From contig CABZTA010000010.1 of the NCBI GenBank assembly GCA_902528485.1, positions 1 to 32,662 on the forward strand: DNA of 32,662 nucleotides, read 5' to 3'. This stretch comes from an uncultured SAR86 cluster bacterium (GTDB taxonomy: Bacteria > Pseudomonadota > Gammaproteobacteria > Magnimaribacterales > AG-339-G14). The translations under genes were made by a program, and so were the position numbers. Positions within the stretch are counted from its first letter, which is position 1; each line of letters begins with the position of its first letter. The notes beneath the pieces are model-generated. The model was not told the origin of the DNA. It saw nothing but the letters and a program-made list of their open reading frames with translations, and did no database searches. Below are positions 8,825 to 18,152 of this stretch, one piece after another.

Positions 8825-10533
8825 AAGAAGATATCCAAAAGCTTCTTTTTCAAGAAATTAAAGCTTCAAATCTTAAAGGTGTCACGAGAGCATCTCAAAT
8901 TGAAGTTTTTGAGCCCAAAACCCTTGAGTTTGGAGATTGGACTTCAAATATTTGCATGAAACTTGCCGCAAAATCTGATGATAACCCTAGAGAAATTGCT
9001 GAACGATTAATTGAAAACCTTACTAAAGAGGACTGGATAACAAAAATCGAGATTGCAGGAGCAGGCTTCTTAAACTTTTATCTTTCCTCTGAGCAAAAAT
9101 TTAATTTCATTGAACAATGCTTAGAACAAAAAGAGCCATTGCTCATCCAAGGCAAAGTCAAACAGAGGATATTAATTGAATATGTTTCAAGTAATCCAAC
9201 CGGACCTATTCATATTGGTCACGGAAGAGGAGCTGCTTTGGGCTCAGCTTTATCAAATCTTTTATCCAGAGCTGGGAGCGAAGTCAAACAAGAATATTAC
9301 GTAAATGATCAAGGTTTACAGATAGAGACCCTTGGTCTAAGTCTATTGCTCAATTATCTTTCTCTTGACGGAGAAAGAATTAAATTACCAAAGGAGTGTT
9401 ATCAAGGAGATTATTTGAAAACTCTTGCAAGTGATTTGAAAAAAAATGAAAAAAATAAATATAAGTTTGCTCTTCCAGAAAAACTCCCAACAAATTTTGA
9501 TGACTGGCTCGTTTTGGTAAAGAAAGAATTGTCTGATTTTAAAGAATTAGGAAAATTTGCACTCACAAAAATTTTAGATGGCATCATGACTGACTTAAAA
9601 GAATTTAATACGTTCCATGATGATTTCTTTTTCGAATCAAGTCTTTTTAAAGACTCTAAAAAGTCAGAATTTCATAAAACTTTAGATTATCTCAGCAAGA
9701 AAGGTCTCAGTTACGATAAAGATGGAGCTATTTGGTATAGATCAACAGATTTTGGAGATGAAAAAGATAGGGTTTTAATTAGAGAGAATGAAGCACCTAC
9801 TTATTTTGCCTCTGATCTTGTTTACCATAAAAATAAATTTGATAGAAAGTTTGACGAAATGATAAATCTATGGGGATCTGATCATCATGGTTATCTGCCC
9901 AGAATAAATGCATCCTTAAAAGGTTTGGGCTATGAAAGCAAAAAACTTAAAACGATTTTTATACAGTTCGTTTCTTTGATTAGAGGGAAGAATAAAGTTT
10001 CTATGTCCACAAGATCAGGAGAGTTTGTGAGTTTAAAGAAACTGATCGATGAAGTAGGTGTAGATGCTGTTAGGTATTTCTTCCTAGAGAGAAGGTCGGA
10101 TCAAACGCTTGAGTTTGATATAGAGCTTGCTAAAAAGAAAAATAAAGATAATCCCGTTTACTATATTCAATATGCTAATGCTCGAATCTGCAGCTTGATG
10201 AAAGAGTTGCAAGAAAGAGGATTTAATTATTCTCATAAAGAAGGCTCTAAAGCTCTATCTTCTTTGTCTTCAGCTAAAGAAAATGAGCTTGTGTCACAGA
10301 TCAACAGTTACCAACTAACCCTTGAGCGATGTTTTGATAAAAGAGAAATACATTCTTTATGCTTCTACCTAAGAGACTTAGCAGCGATCTTTCATTCATT
10401 TTATAACTCTCATCCGATCATAGACAAAGACGATGGATCAAGAAATGCAAGAATAGCACTGTCATTAGCAACTCAGGCAGTCATTAAAGATGGATTAAGT
10501 ATTTTAGGTATTGGTGCGCCTGAAAAAATGTAA
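8821..10533 (+). CDS. argS: Arginyl-tRNA synthetase
   Basis: ArgS is the class I synthetase that charges tRNA-Arg. The 570 residues show the N-terminal Add1 domain (about 1-110), the SSNPTGPIHIGHGRG motif with HIGH at 131-134, and the signature loop VSMSTRSGE near residue 394, where ArgRS enzymes commonly lack the canonical first lysine of KMSKS. The anticodon-binding domain has the YANARICSL helix, and the C-terminus ends in PEKM, like the PERM of most ArgRS. The start is TTG within the overlap TTGA with the efp stop; no upstream ATG is available in frame without leaving the overlap. The yggS start overlaps the stop (TAATG). Confidence 0.97.
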   Translation: MKEDIQKLLFQEIKASNLKGVTRASQIEVFEPKTLEFGDWTSNICMKLAAKSDDNPREIAERLIENLTKEDWITKIEIAGAGFLNFYLSSEQKFNFIEQCLEQKEPLLIQGKVKQRILIEYVSSNPTGPIHIGHGRGAALGSALSNLLSRAGSEVKQEYYVNDQGLQIETLGLSLLLNYLSLDGERIKLPKECYQGDYLKTLASDLKKNEKNKYKFALPEKLPTNFDDWLVLVKKELSDFKELGKFALTKILDGIMTDLKEFNTFHDDFFFESSLFKDSKKSEFHKTLDYLSKKGLSYDKDGAIWYRSTDFGDEKDRVLIRENEAPTYFASDLVYHKNKFDRKFDEMINLWGSDHHGYLPRINASLKGLGYESKKLKTIFIQFVSLIRGKNKVSMSTRSGEFVSLKKLIDEVGVDAVRYFFLERRSDQTLEFDIELAKKKNKDNPVYYIQYANARICSLMKELQERGFNYSHKEGSKALSSLSSAKENELVSQINSYQLTLERCFDKREIHSLCFYLRDLAAIFHSFYNSHPIIDKDDGSRNARIALSLATQAVIKDGLSILGIGAPEKM

Positions 10534-11198
10534 TGGATATTTCAGAAAACATTGCAAGAATAAATGACAAAATAAAGTCTGCTGCTACCCAAGCAAGCAG
10601 ATCTGTAGAAGAGATAAAATTAATTGCAGTTTCAAAGAAGAAAAGCATGGATTTAATTGCAACAGCTCATCATTTTGGATTAACCAACTTTGGCGAAAAT
10701 TATTTACAAGAATCGATTGAAAAAATTTCATCTATAAATTCAAAAGAAATAGATTGGCATTTTATTGGCAACATTCAATCAAAAAAAAGTTCTCAGATTG
10801 CTCAATATTTTTCTTGGGTGCATACAATTGATAGAGCAAAAATAGTGACTGCTCTGGATGCTGCTGAAAAAAATCTAAAAGTTTTAATTCAAGTTAATGT
10901 CAGCGAAGAAGTGAGCAAATCTGGCATTAATGCAAACGACCTCATGCCTTTAGCAGAGATGGTGATTGAATCGAAATGTTTGGATCTTAAAGGATTGATG
11001 GCACTTCCCTCCCCTGCTGCAGATGGAAAGATTAATGAAAAAGAATATGAGAAAATGAATGTGCTTAGCGATCGACTCAAAAATCATTACTCTCCTGCTG
11101 ATGAGCTTTCTTTGGGAACCTCGCAGGACTTTGAGATGGGCATTAAGCATGGATCGACCATGATTAGAGTTGGTGAATCGATATTTGGTAAACGATGA
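10533..11198 (+). CDS. yggS: PLP homeostasis protein (YggS/PROSC family)
   Basis: YggS is a single-domain alanine-racemase-fold protein that binds pyridoxal phosphate and keeps free PLP balanced; no catalytic reaction is established. The 221 residues begin with the family's helical lead-in, then KLIAVSKKK with the PLP-binding lysine at about position 35, the NFGENYLQE motif, the WHFIGNIQSKK motif, and the C-terminal LSLGTSQDFEMGIKHGSTMIRVG phosphate-binding region. It is followed directly by proC (ATGA overlap), the classic yggS-proC-yggT arrangement. Confidence 0.95.
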   Translation: MDISENIARINDKIKSAATQASRSVEEIKLIAVSKKKSMDLIATAHHFGLTNFGENYLQESIEKISSINSKEIDWHFIGNIQSKKSSQIAQYFSWVHTIDRAKIVTALDAAEKNLKVLIQVNVSEEVSKSGINANDLMPLAEMVIESKCLDLKGLMALPSPAADGKINEKEYEKMNVLSDRLKNHYSPADELSLGTSQDFEMGIKHGSTMIRVGESIFGKR

Positions 11199-11965
11199 GT
11201 AAACAAAACATAGGCTTCATAGGATGCGGAAACTTAGCTTTGCAGGCAATTAAAACCTTGTCAGATACTTACAATATCTTTTATTCAAACCTTTCAATCA
11301 ATCAAGCAGCTGAAAACTTATTGGCAGAAAAGTTGGACACTATCGATTTAGCAAAAAAATGTGACGTAATATTTATTGCAGTAAAGCCCAACGTAACTGC
11401 AGAAGTTCTTTCTTTAATTTCCGCACAATTACAGAACCAGTTAGTAATCTCATTTGTCGCTGGCATCTCAAGAAGTAAGCTTGTCGAACTAGCTGGAGGC
11501 TACAAAAATATCGTAAGAACTATGCCTTCTCTTGGAATAGGCTTCAAAAACGGACCCATTGCTATTTCTGAAATGGAAGATAAGGCATTGGTTGATCAAA
11601 CTGAAGTGATTATTTCTAAACTCGGAAATTCTTACGTATTAGAAGAGAAAGACATTGATGCATTCACTGCCATTTACGGCGCTGGGCCAGCTTATTTTGC
11701 TCTTGTTGCAGAAACTATGAGCAAGCTTGCTGCAGATAATGGTTTATCCATGCCCGATAAAGAGCTGGCATCAGTTATGTTTACTGCTGGGGAATTACTT
11801 CAAGAAAATGAATCAGCTGGGTTTGCTGAAGTTCAAAATAAAGTTGCCTCAAGAAAAGGAGTCACAGAAGAAGCTTTAAATACAATGAAGTCTGCTGGAA
11901 TAAATGAGATCATTTCACAAGCAATCAATAACGCAATTGAAAAATCAAAGAAACTAAACGACTGA
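11195..11965 (+). CDS. proC: Pyrroline-5-carboxylate reductase
   Basis: ProC catalyses the last step of proline synthesis, NAD(P)H-dependent reduction of pyrroline-5-carboxylate. The 256 residues have the N-terminal Rossmann motif IGFIGCGNLA, the FIAVKP strand, ISFVAGIS, the VRTMPS motif, and the C-terminal dimerisation domain with FTAIYGAGPAYF and the ASRKGVTEEAL signature. Length is slightly below the 269 of E. coli. It overlaps yggS by four bases and is followed one base later by yggT. Making proline next to efp, which relieves proline stalls, is probably coincidental. Confidence 0.96.
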   Translation: MSKQNIGFIGCGNLALQAIKTLSDTYNIFYSNLSINQAAENLLAEKLDTIDLAKKCDVIFIAVKPNVTAEVLSLISAQLQNQLVISFVAGISRSKLVELAGGYKNIVRTMPSLGIGFKNGPIAISEMEDKALVDQTEVIISKLGNSYVLEEKDIDAFTAIYGAGPAYFALVAETMSKLAADNGLSMPDKELASVMFTAGELLQENESAGFAEVQNKVASRKGVTEEALNTMKSAGINEIISQAINNAIEKSKKLND

Positions 11966-11966
11966 A

Positions 11967-12518
11967 ATGGCAAATAATTTTTTTCTTATAGCTTTGGTAA
12001 ATTTCTTTTCAGCTATTTTTTTGCTTTACGTGCTCTTTAGATTGTTTCAACTGAGTTTTAATAATCCAATCATTTCGAATTCTTTTAAGTACTTAGAACC
12101 TTTTCTAAAACCTTTGAGGTATGTTTTACCAATTTTGTTTGGGATAGATTTGTCTGCATTGGCCTTAGTGATCTTGGCAAAGTTTGGTCTGTTCAATTTG
12201 ATTTTCAGTGCCGATCAAATATTTGACACTCTAGATGCTTTATCTTGGGCGGCTATTGGATCTTTATATATGGCCTCACAAATAATCAGATATAGTTTAT
12301 TTATATCAATATTTGCCAGCTGGCTAGCGCCCATGTCAAATAATTCCTTTTTGAATATATGTCATGGTCTTACGCAGCCTTTGCTGTCGCCTTTTCAAAG
12401 GTTTGCTTCATTCTCAGGAATAGACTTTTCACCGATCATTGTATTTTTTCTTCTTATACAGATTGATAGGGTCTTACTAACTTTAGGAGCAAACTTAGAA
12501 TTACCTCGGTTCATCTAA
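11967..12518 (+). CDS. yggT: YggT-family inner-membrane protein
   Basis: This 183-residue hydrophobic protein has the two-fold YGGT arrangement: an N-terminal half with helices near 5-27 and 50-72, and a C-terminal half near 95-120 and 145-165. The second half contains the typical NPLLSPFQ-like turn, here [11 protein letters not shown], followed by [17 protein letters not shown]. The molecular function is not settled; roles in potassium or osmotic tolerance and in SepF/FtsZ-linked division have been proposed for relatives. It lies between proC and metX, with its TAA sharing a base with the metX ATG. Confidence 0.9.
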   Translation: MANNFFLIALVNFFSAIFLLYVLFRLFQLSFNNPIISNSFKYLEPFLKPLRYVLPILFGIDLSALALVILAKFGLFNLIFSADQIFDTLDALSWAAIGSLYMASQIIRYSLFISIFASWLAPMSNNSFLNICHGLTQPLLSPFQRFASFSGIDFSPIIVFFLLIQIDRVLLTLGANLELPRFI

Positions 12519-13618
12519 TGTCAAGCAATTCACTAGGTCAAGTTGAAACAAAAAGGTTTATTCATAAAGATACTTTTGCCTTGAAATCTGGCAAAACCCT
12601 CCAAGGATTTGAAATGGTTTATCAAACCTACGGTGAATTAAATGAAGCTAAAGATAACGCTATTCTTATTTGTCATGCTCTCAGTGGTAATCATCACGTA
12701 GCAGGGCTGAATGAAGAAGATAAAAAAGGTTGGTGGGATGATATGGTCGGTCCTAATAAGGCTTTTGATACAAATAAATATTTCATCGTTGGCTGTAATA
12801 ATTTAGGTGGTTGCCACGGAAGCACTGGCCCAAATTCCATTAATCCAGAAAATAATTTAGCTTATGGCTCCTCTTTTCCAATGGTGACGGTTGGCGACTG
12901 GGTCAAAAGCCAAAATTTGTTGCGTACTCATCTAGGGCTGCCCTATTGGTATGCTGTTATTGGTGGCAGTCTTGGTGGTATGCAGGCTTTACAGTGGTCA
13001 ATAGACTACCCCGACCTTGTCAAAAAAATTGTTGTAATAGCTGCGGCAGCTAAATTGAGCGCTCAAAATATTGCTTTTAATGAAATCGCCAGACAAGCGA
13101 TCTTAGCTGATCCTAACTACAACTCTGAGGATAAGCTTCCGAAAACTGGTTTGGGGCTTGCAAGAATGCTTGGTCATATTACTTATCTTTCAGATGATGC
13201 CATGCGTGAAAAATTTGGGCGAGATATGAAAAAAGACGAAGTCAATTTCTCTTACGATGTCGAGTTCGAAGTTGAAAGCTATCTTAGATATCAAGGTGAG
13301 AGTTTTTCAAATAGATTTGATGCACACACTTATTTGCTCATGACTAAGGTTTTAGATTATTTTGATCCTGCTGAGGCTTATGAGGGTGATTTATCTAAGA
13401 CTTTGAAAACAGTGACTGCAAAAACTCTTCTCATAGCCTTTTCATCAGACTGGCGATTCTCGCCCGAAAGATCGAGGGAGTTAGCCAATGCTTTTATCGA
13501 AGCAAAAAAAGACGTTTCCTTTTTAGAGATTGATTCCCCGCATGGTCACGATGCTTTCTTAATGCCAAGCGAAACATACGATAACGCAGTACAGACTTTC
13601 TTAGAGAAAAATGAATAA
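12518..13618 (+). CDS. metX: Homoserine O-acyltransferase MetX
   Basis: MetX acylates homoserine to commit it to methionine. The alpha/beta-hydrolase fold is clear over 366 residues: oxyanion region [17 protein letters not shown], the [12 protein letters not shown] motif, the nucleophile elbow [10 protein letters not shown] with Ser151, and the late catalytic His in [11 protein letters not shown]. Whether the acyl donor is acetyl-CoA or succinyl-CoA cannot be told from what I see; many gammaproteobacterial MetX enzymes with a MetW partner use succinyl-CoA. The start shares a base with the yggT stop, and metW overlaps the end by eight bases. Confidence 0.95.
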   Translation: MSSNSLGQVETKRFIHKDTFALKSGKTLQGFEMVYQTYGELNEAKDNAILICHALSGNHHVAGLNEEDKKGWWDDMVGPNKAFDTNKYFIVGCNNLGGCHGSTGPNSINPENNLAYGSSFPMVTVGDWVKSQNLLRTHLGLPYWYAVIGGSLGGMQALQWSIDYPDLVKKIVVIAAAAKLSAQNIAFNEIARQAILADPNYNSEDKLPKTGLGLARMLGHITYLSDDAMREKFGRDMKKDEVNFSYDVEFEVESYLRYQGESFSNRFDAHTYLLMTKVLDYFDPAEAYEGDLSKTLKTVTAKTLLIAFSSDWRFSPERSRELANAFIEAKKDVSFLEIDSPHGHDAFLMPSETYDNAVQTFLEKNE

Positions 13619-14198
13619 ATTAATCGGTAATTTTATTCAGCCCGAAGCCAGAGTCCTTGATTTAGGATGCGGTGACGGCTCCTTGTTAGCTTTTTTAAGA
13701 AAAAATAATCAAGTAAGAGGCTTAGGTTTAGAAATAGATCATCAGAAAATTCAAGATTGTTTGCAAAAAGACGTAAACGTTGTCGATCAAGATATTGATT
13801 CAGGCCTAAGTAACTTTCAAGATCAAAGTTTTGATGCTGTTATTATGAGTCAATCGATTCAAGCATTAAGAAAGCCTGAGGTTGCGTTGGAAGAAATTAC
13901 AAGAATAGGTAAAGAGGCTATTATCAGTATTCCCAACTTTGCAAATTGGCGATGTCGCTTACAGCTTATTTTAGGAGGTACGATGCCAGTATCTTCTGCC
14001 CTTCCTCACGACTGGTATTCAACACCAAACATACACTTGTGTTCTCTGAAGGATTTTGAAAGATTGTGTGTTGCTCATGGAGCTGAAATTCTTGAGAGAC
14101 GACTTTTGAGTTTTGATGGGCAAGAGCAAACATTTATGAAAGCCGCTCCTAATCTCTTAACCGAAATTGCTTTGTATAGGGTTAAGGCCAGGAATTGA
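13611..14198 (+). CDS. metW: Methionine biosynthesis protein MetW
   Basis: MetW is a small SAM-methyltransferase-fold protein that accompanies MetX and is needed for methionine synthesis in Pseudomonas and others; it acts with MetX rather than as a proven methyltransferase. The 195 residues contain the motif I glycine loop [12 protein letters not shown], the acidic LGLEIDHQ end of strand 2, the [12 protein letters not shown] strand 4, and the family motif [19 protein letters not shown] followed by [13 protein letters not shown]. It overlaps metX by eight bases and its TGA overlaps the TTG start of rdgB. Confidence 0.95.
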   Translation: MNKLIGNFIQPEARVLDLGCGDGSLLAFLRKNNQVRGLGLEIDHQKIQDCLQKDVNVVDQDIDSGLSNFQDQSFDAVIMSQSIQALRKPEVALEEITRIGKEAIISIPNFANWRCRLQLILGGTMPVSSALPHDWYSTPNIHLCSLKDFERLCVAHGAEILERRLLSFDGQEQTFMKAAPNLLTEIALYRVKARN

Positions 14199-14785
14199 AA
14201 GTTGTTATAGCTACCTCTAATCAAGGAAAACTAAAAGAATTTGAAAGCTTGTTAGCGCCGTTGGATTGGGAGTTTTATTCTCTGCAAGATTTAGGAATTG
14301 ATAGTCCAATCGAAGACGGATCTACTTTCTATGAGAACGCGTTAATTAAAGCAAAGCATGCGGCAACAATTTCTGGATATCCAACAATAGCGGATGACTC
14401 AGGTCTTTGTGTAGATTTTTTAAATGGTGCTCCAGGAATAAAATCTGCTCGTTACGCCGGTGGAAACGCGAGCGATGCTGAAAATAATTTAAAATTATTG
14501 AATTCTTTGAGAAACCAATCTCAAAGAAATGCTGCCTTTGTTGCCTGCCTGGTGTTCTTCGATCCCAATTCGAATGAAATTCCCTTTTCGGCAGAGGGCA
14601 GACTTGAAGGTGAGATAGCTAAAAATTCTCGTGGTAAAGATGGTTTTGGTTATGATCCTATTTTTTTCATCTCTGATGAAAATAAAACCCTTGCCGAATT
14701 AGGCAAAGACTATAAAAACAAAAACAGTCACAGAGCTAAAGCAACAAAGATTCTTTTAGCAAAACTACTTAAAGAGAAAAGTTGA
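14195..14785 (+). CDS. rdgB: XTP/dITP diphosphatase (RdgB/HAM1)
   Basis: RdgB hydrolyses XTP, dITP and ITP to monophosphates and keeps non-canonical purines out of nucleic acids. The 196 residues show the N-terminal substrate motif TSNQGKLKEF, the catalytic and metal-binding ADDSGLCVDFLNGAPGIKSARYAG block, and the GKDGFGYDPIF and SHRAKA motifs near the end. The TTG start overlaps the metW stop as TTGA. The 3' end converges with and overlaps trmB on the opposite strand by 21 bases, so the last residues of both proteins are read from the same DNA. Confidence 0.97.
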   Translation: MKVVIATSNQGKLKEFESLLAPLDWEFYSLQDLGIDSPIEDGSTFYENALIKAKHAATISGYPTIADDSGLCVDFLNGAPGIKSARYAGGNASDAENNLKLLNSLRNQSQRNAAFVACLVFFDPNSNEIPFSAEGRLEGEIAKNSRGKDGFGYDPIFFISDENKTLAELGKDYKNKNSHRAKATKILLAKLLKEKS

Positions 14786-15412
14786 AATAGATCTCCCTGC
14801 TCTAATTCCCTTTCTTTGATACTTAGTATGAGTTAGCCGATTCACTAAAGGTGACTTATCTAATTTTTGAAATTCTACTTTCTGATCGTTGCAAATTTTT
14901 TTAACTGAGTCTGCGTATTCTTGCCAATCAGTACGAAAAAAAATGAACCCTTCTTTCGAAAGATAAGTTCTGAATTTTTTTAGATTACCTGAGCTCAAGA
15001 GTCGTCTCTTATTGTGTTTTCTCTTATGCCAAGGATCTGGAAAAAGGAACAGCAACAAATCAAATTTAGTTTCGATATCTTGATCTAGCATTAAGTCAAC
15101 AGCATCGCCTAAGTATATTTTTAAATTTTTAATACCAGACTCCTCGATTTTTAAGCAAGTCCTTGCAACTCCAGTTTCATAAACCTCTATGCCAAAAAAA
15201 TGGATATCTGGATTATTAACAGCCATCTCGAAAAGAGAATCTCCCTCACCAAAACCTATTTCAAGAACCTTATTTTCTGAGACTTGTAATATTTTTTCGA
15301 AAGCCGACTTAGTTTTTTCCGAAAATAGAAAATCGTTTTCTTGGTTTATTATTTTTTTATGGTTTACAGACAGTCTCGACCTTGCTTTAGCAAAGCTTCT
15401 TATGGATCTCAA
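14765..15412 (-). CDS. trmB: tRNA (guanine-N7-)-methyltransferase
   Basis: TrmB makes 7-methylguanosine at position 46 of tRNAs using SAM. The 215 residues start with the family's [14 protein letters not shown] lead, then the SAM loop [12 protein letters not shown], the [11 protein letters not shown] strand, [12 protein letters not shown] IYLGDAVD, and the catalytic [14 protein letters not shown] motif, with the C-terminal TKYQRKG substrate motif. It is shorter at the N-terminus than the 239-aa E. coli protein. The start is TTG, overlapping the thiG stop as TTGA; the family motif right after the start supports it. It is the last gene of the minus-strand thiS-thiG-trmB run. Confidence 0.95.
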   Translation of the reverse strand: MRSIRSFAKARSRLSVNHKKIINQENDFLFSEKTKSAFEKILQVSENKVLEIGFGEGDSLFEMAVNNPDIHFFGIEVYETGVARTCLKIEESGIKNLKIYLGDAVDLMLDQDIETKFDLLLFLFPDPWHKRKHNKRRLLSSGNLKKFRTYLSKEGFIFFRTDWQEYADSVKKICNDQKVEFQKLDKSPLVNRLTHTKYQRKGIRAGRSISTFLFK

Positions 15413-16191
15413 GAGTGAATGACTCCTTCTATCGGTGAACTAGCTGAGGCTTGATCTGATTTAGGCATACGACCAGCAAGGTAGGCAGATCTTCCTGCTT
15501 TGACTGCTTGTCGCATTGCAGCGGCCATTATCACAGGATTTTGTGCTCCTGCAATTGCAGTGTTCAATAAAACTCCGTCGCAACCCAACTCCATTGCCAA
15601 AGTTGCATCAGAAGCAGTTCCAATGCCAGCATCGACAATTACCGGAACTTGGATTGTTTTAACAATTGCTTCAATTGTATGAGGATTCTCAATTCCTCTT
15701 CCGGATCCTATGGGAGCAGCTAGAGGCATCACAGCCACACAGCCCACATCTTCTAAAGCAACTGCATAATCAAAGTCATCTGTGCAATAGACCATGACCT
15801 CGAAACCTTCTTTTACGAGATCCTTTGCGGCCTTTAATGTTTCAGGCATATCAGGTAATAAGGTATTTTTGTCACCAATCACCTCTAATTTGACCAAGCT
15901 ATGGCCGCCTAGTAATTCTCGGGCCAATTTACAAGTTCGTACGGATTCATCTGCTGTGTAACAGCCCGCAGTGTTTGGTAGGATGGTGAATTCATTTGGT
16001 GAGATTAGTTCTAGAATATTACTTTCGTCTTTATTTTGGCCTAGGTTTACTCTTCGTATAGCCATAGTGACGATGTCAGCTCCGGATTCCCGAATAGCAT
16101 CAATTGCTAATTGATCGTTGGCATATTTTCCTGTCCCAACCATAAGGCGTGACTGAAATTCACGAACTCCAATTCTTAATGAATCAGACAT
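15409..16191 (-). CDS. thiG: Thiazole synthase
   Basis: ThiG builds the thiazole phosphate of thiamine from 1-deoxyxylulose-5-phosphate, dehydroglycine and the ThiS thiocarboxylate. The 260-residue TIM barrel contains the Schiff-base lysine, Lys101 in LVKLEVIGD, the [10 protein letters not shown] motif, the [13 protein letters not shown] phosphate loop, and the [10 protein letters not shown] and LLNTAIAGA motifs. It starts on the last base of the thiS stop. Its Shine-Dalgarno is supplied by the glycine codons at the end of thiS. No TPP riboswitch precedes the operon in this window. Confidence 0.97.
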   Translation of the reverse strand: MSDSLRIGVREFQSRLMVGTGKYANDQLAIDAIRESGADIVTMAIRRVNLGQNKDESNILELISPNEFTILPNTAGCYTADESVRTCKLARELLGGHSLVKLEVIGDKNTLLPDMPETLKAAKDLVKEGFEVMVYCTDDFDYAVALEDVGCVAVMPLAAPIGSGRGIENPHTIEAIVKTIQVPVIVDAGIGTASDATLAMELGCDGVLLNTAIAGAQNPVIMAAAMRQAVKAGRSAYLAGRMPKSDQASASSPIEGVIHS

Positions 16192-16400
16192 TAACCTCCT
16201 CCGATAGCTTTAACTATTTCTAGTTTGTCGCCTTCTCCAACCCTAGTGGTTGCCCAATCAGCACGCATAACCACTTGTTCATTTAATTCAACCACGAGTA
16301 ATTCATCTTTAAGCTTTAAAAAATCAAGAAGTTGAGGAATATTGAGGTTATGGGGTATTTCTTTTGATTCAGCGTTAATGCTAACTTGAATGTTCTTCAT
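16191..16400 (-). CDS. thiS: Sulfur carrier protein ThiS
   Basis: ThiS is the ubiquitin-fold carrier whose C-terminal glycine is adenylated and thiocarboxylated to supply sulfur for the thiazole. The 69 residues show the beta-grasp pattern and end in Ala-Ile-Gly-Gly-Gly, one glycine more than the usual Gly-Gly. The segment [18 protein letters not shown] followed by [13 protein letters not shown] is typical. It starts eight bases after the rpoH stop and shares its last base with the thiG start. ThiF and ThiH or ThiO are not present here. Confidence 0.93.
   Translation of the reverse strand: MKNIQVSINAESKEIPHNLNIPQLLDFLKLKDELLVVELNEQVVMRADWATTRVGEGDKLEIVKAIGGG
16195..16202 (-). promoter_or_regulatory. 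Shine-Dalgarno for thiG inside the thiS glycine tail
   Basis: On the minus strand the codons for the last glycines of ThiS spell GGAGGAGG, a near-perfect anti-16S match placed three to six bases before the thiG ATG. Most other starts in this window lack a visible Shine-Dalgarno, so this one stands out. The C-terminal Gly-Gly of ThiS is chemically required, so the same bases serve two constrained functions. Confidence 0.7.
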
Positions 16401-16406
16401 GAATAA

Positions 16407-16430
16407 GATCAGTTTATATGAGTTCTGATC
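16407..16430. repeat. Inverted repeat between rpoH stop and thiS start
   Basis: A six-base perfect inverted repeat, GATCAG at 16407-16412 and CTGATC at 16425-16430, encloses a 12-base A/T-rich loop. It covers the rpoH stop codon and, on the minus-strand transcript, would fold just upstream of the thiS ATG. On the plus strand it is followed by TTTT. The stem is short, so this may be chance or a weak attenuating hairpin between rpoH and the thiamine genes. Confidence 0.3.
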
Positions 16431-17263
16431 TTTTCCATGGCTTTCTTTTCGATTTGACGAATTCGTTCGGCGCTAATTCCATACTTGTCAGCCAATTCAT
16501 GCAAAGTAGGCTTATCTTCGGTTAACCAACGCTCTTTAAGAATTAATTGGCTTCTCTCATCTAAATCAGATATTGCATTTTGAAGTTGATTGATTTGATC
16601 TCTGGCATAATCCTCTTTCTCGACGATCTCCATAGGGTCCGAGTCTTCATTGGTTAAATAGTCAGCTGGGCTGTATGAATTTCCCTCTTCCCCATCAACA
16701 GCAGAGTAAGGATCAAAAGAAACGTCATGAGATGACATTCTCTGCTCCATTTCCCGCACCGTATCTTCCTTGACGCCCAGTTCGTTGGATATCATTTTGA
16801 CATCGTCTTCATTTAACCAAGTAATATTCTTCTTTTTGTTTCTTAGATTAAAAAATAATTTTCGTTGAGCCTTTGTGGTAGCGACTTTGACTATTTTCCA
16901 ATTTTTTAAAACGTATTCGTGTATTTCTGATTTAATCCAATGTACAGCAAAAGAAATCAATCTAACGCCTACCTCTGGATTGAACTTTCTAACGGCTTTC
17001 ATCAAACCAACGTTACCTTCTTGGATAAGGTCTGCTTGGGGTAATCCGTACCCTGAATATCCTCGAGCGATATGAACTACAAATCTCAAATGCGCCATTA
17101 CGAGCTGTCTTGCAGCCTCAAGATCTTCTCTGTAATAAAGGTCTTCTGCTAATTTGCGCTCCTCTGCCGGCGAGAGAATGGCTATGTTTTGAATGGAATT
17201 AAGATAGGCCTCCAGGTTCTGACCTGGTGCTGAAATATCCATTGGTTGCAGTTCTTTGCTCAT
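16409..17263 (-). CDS. rpoH: Heat-shock sigma factor RpoH (sigma-32)
   Basis: RpoH directs RNA polymerase to heat-shock promoters. The protein has 284 residues, the same as E. coli. It shows region 2 with HLRFVVHIARGYSGYGL, QADLIQEGNVGLMKAV and the ISFAVHWIKSEI helix, then the diagnostic RpoH box QRKLFFNLR at 133-141, and region 4 with LDERSQLILKERWL and the YGISAERIRQIEKKA helix-turn-helix. In many gammaproteobacteria rpoH follows ftsX; here cysQ lies upstream instead. A 70-base A/T-rich gap before the start could hold its promoter. Confidence 0.97.
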   Translation of the reverse strand: MSKELQPMDISAPGQNLEAYLNSIQNIAILSPAEERKLAEDLYYREDLEAARQLVMAHLRFVVHIARGYSGYGLPQADLIQEGNVGLMKAVRKFNPEVGVRLISFAVHWIKSEIHEYVLKNWKIVKVATTKAQRKLFFNLRNKKKNITWLNEDDVKMISNELGVKEDTVREMEQRMSSHDVSFDPYSAVDGEEGNSYSPADYLTNEDSDPMEIVEKEDYARDQINQLQNAISDLDERSQLILKERWLTEDKPTLHELADKYGISAERIRQIEKKAMEKIRTHIN

Positions 17264-17333
17264 ACAGGCGGAATTTTAACCCCTCTTCTACGAAAAAGAC
17301 AAAATATTAGAAATAAGAATAAAGATATAAGAT

Positions 17334-18146
17334 TTATAAGTTATTGAATTCATTGATTATTTCATTCCAATAGGCCAGATCTGAAACGGCAAAAAATCCA
17401 TTTATTGGCTGATTTGAGTCGTTTTTATAAGAAATTGGCTTTCCTTGCAAATCCACTACTTCTCCTCCTGCTGACCTTAAAATAGCGTGTCCAGCGGCAA
17501 TATCCCACTGAAAAGTTCTACCAAACCGGGAATAAATATGCGCTGAACCTTGAGCAATCGCATTAAGTTTTAATGAAGATCCAAGACCAATGGTTCTCAT
17601 TTCATCAAATTTATCCTGAAGAAATAGCGCAAACTTAGTTTCTTCTCCTGAGCTGTGGCGTTTGCTAACCGCAAGCATGCATGATTTGTCAGGTGAGTTA
17701 GTGGATAACTTTTCATCATCTCCAGCAATAAAGGCACCACTCTCTTTGCTGCCAAAAGTCGTAATGGAGGTTGGCGGTTGATGAATGACACCCAGGACAG
17801 GCTCACCTTTATCTATTAGAGCAATGTTGACGGTAAATTCTTGTGATCCGTTAATAAATTCTTTGGTTCCATCTAACGGATCGACTAACCAAAAAGTATC
17901 AGTGTTATCTAAATTCTGAGCCAATCCTTCTTCTGAGATAATTGGTATCGTATCGTCTAAATTAATCAACTCATCAACTATTTGTTTATTGGCTTCCTTA
18001 TCGGCTAACGTCACTGGAGATTGATCAGCTTTGAATTCAATATCTTCTTCAGCTAATTCATCAAAAAAGGTCATAATAAGGTTTCCAGCGTTCTCAGCAA
18101 TATGCTGTACTTCTGATACTAGGCTGTTGATGATGTCTTTATCCAT
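17334..18146 (-). CDS. cysQ: 3'(2'),5'-bisphosphate nucleotidase CysQ
   Basis: CysQ dephosphorylates 3'-phosphoadenosine 5'-phosphate (PAP) to AMP in sulfur metabolism and relatives can act on inositol phosphates. The 270 residues carry the lithium-sensitive phosphatase motifs: the Glu in ISEEGLA, metal-binding WLVDPLDGTKEF, and the C-terminal WDIAAGHAILRSAGGEVVD. KADQSPVTLADKEAN near residue 38 is also typical of CysQ. The gene is divergent from the small gene at 18203, with 56 bases between starts, and lies 70 bases upstream of rpoH on the same strand. An inositol monophosphatase activity cannot be excluded. Confidence 0.93.
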   Translation of the reverse strand: MDKDIINSLVSEVQHIAENAGNLIMTFFDELAEEDIEFKADQSPVTLADKEANKQIVDELINLDDTIPIISEEGLAQNLDNTDTFWLVDPLDGTKEFINGSQEFTVNIALIDKGEPVLGVIHQPPTSITTFGSKESGAFIAGDDEKLSTNSPDKSCMLAVSKRHSSGEETKFALFLQDKFDEMRTIGLGSSLKLNAIAQGSAHIYSRFGRTFQWDIAAGHAILRSAGGEVVDLQGKPISYKNDSNQPINGFFAVSDLAYWNEIINEFNNL

Positions 18147-18152
18147 TAAAAA

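Noticed and set aside
16401..16408. A TPP riboswitch before the thiamine genes
   Set aside because: Only eight bases separate rpoH from thiS, and no THI-box-like sequence was seen in the flanking rpoH end.
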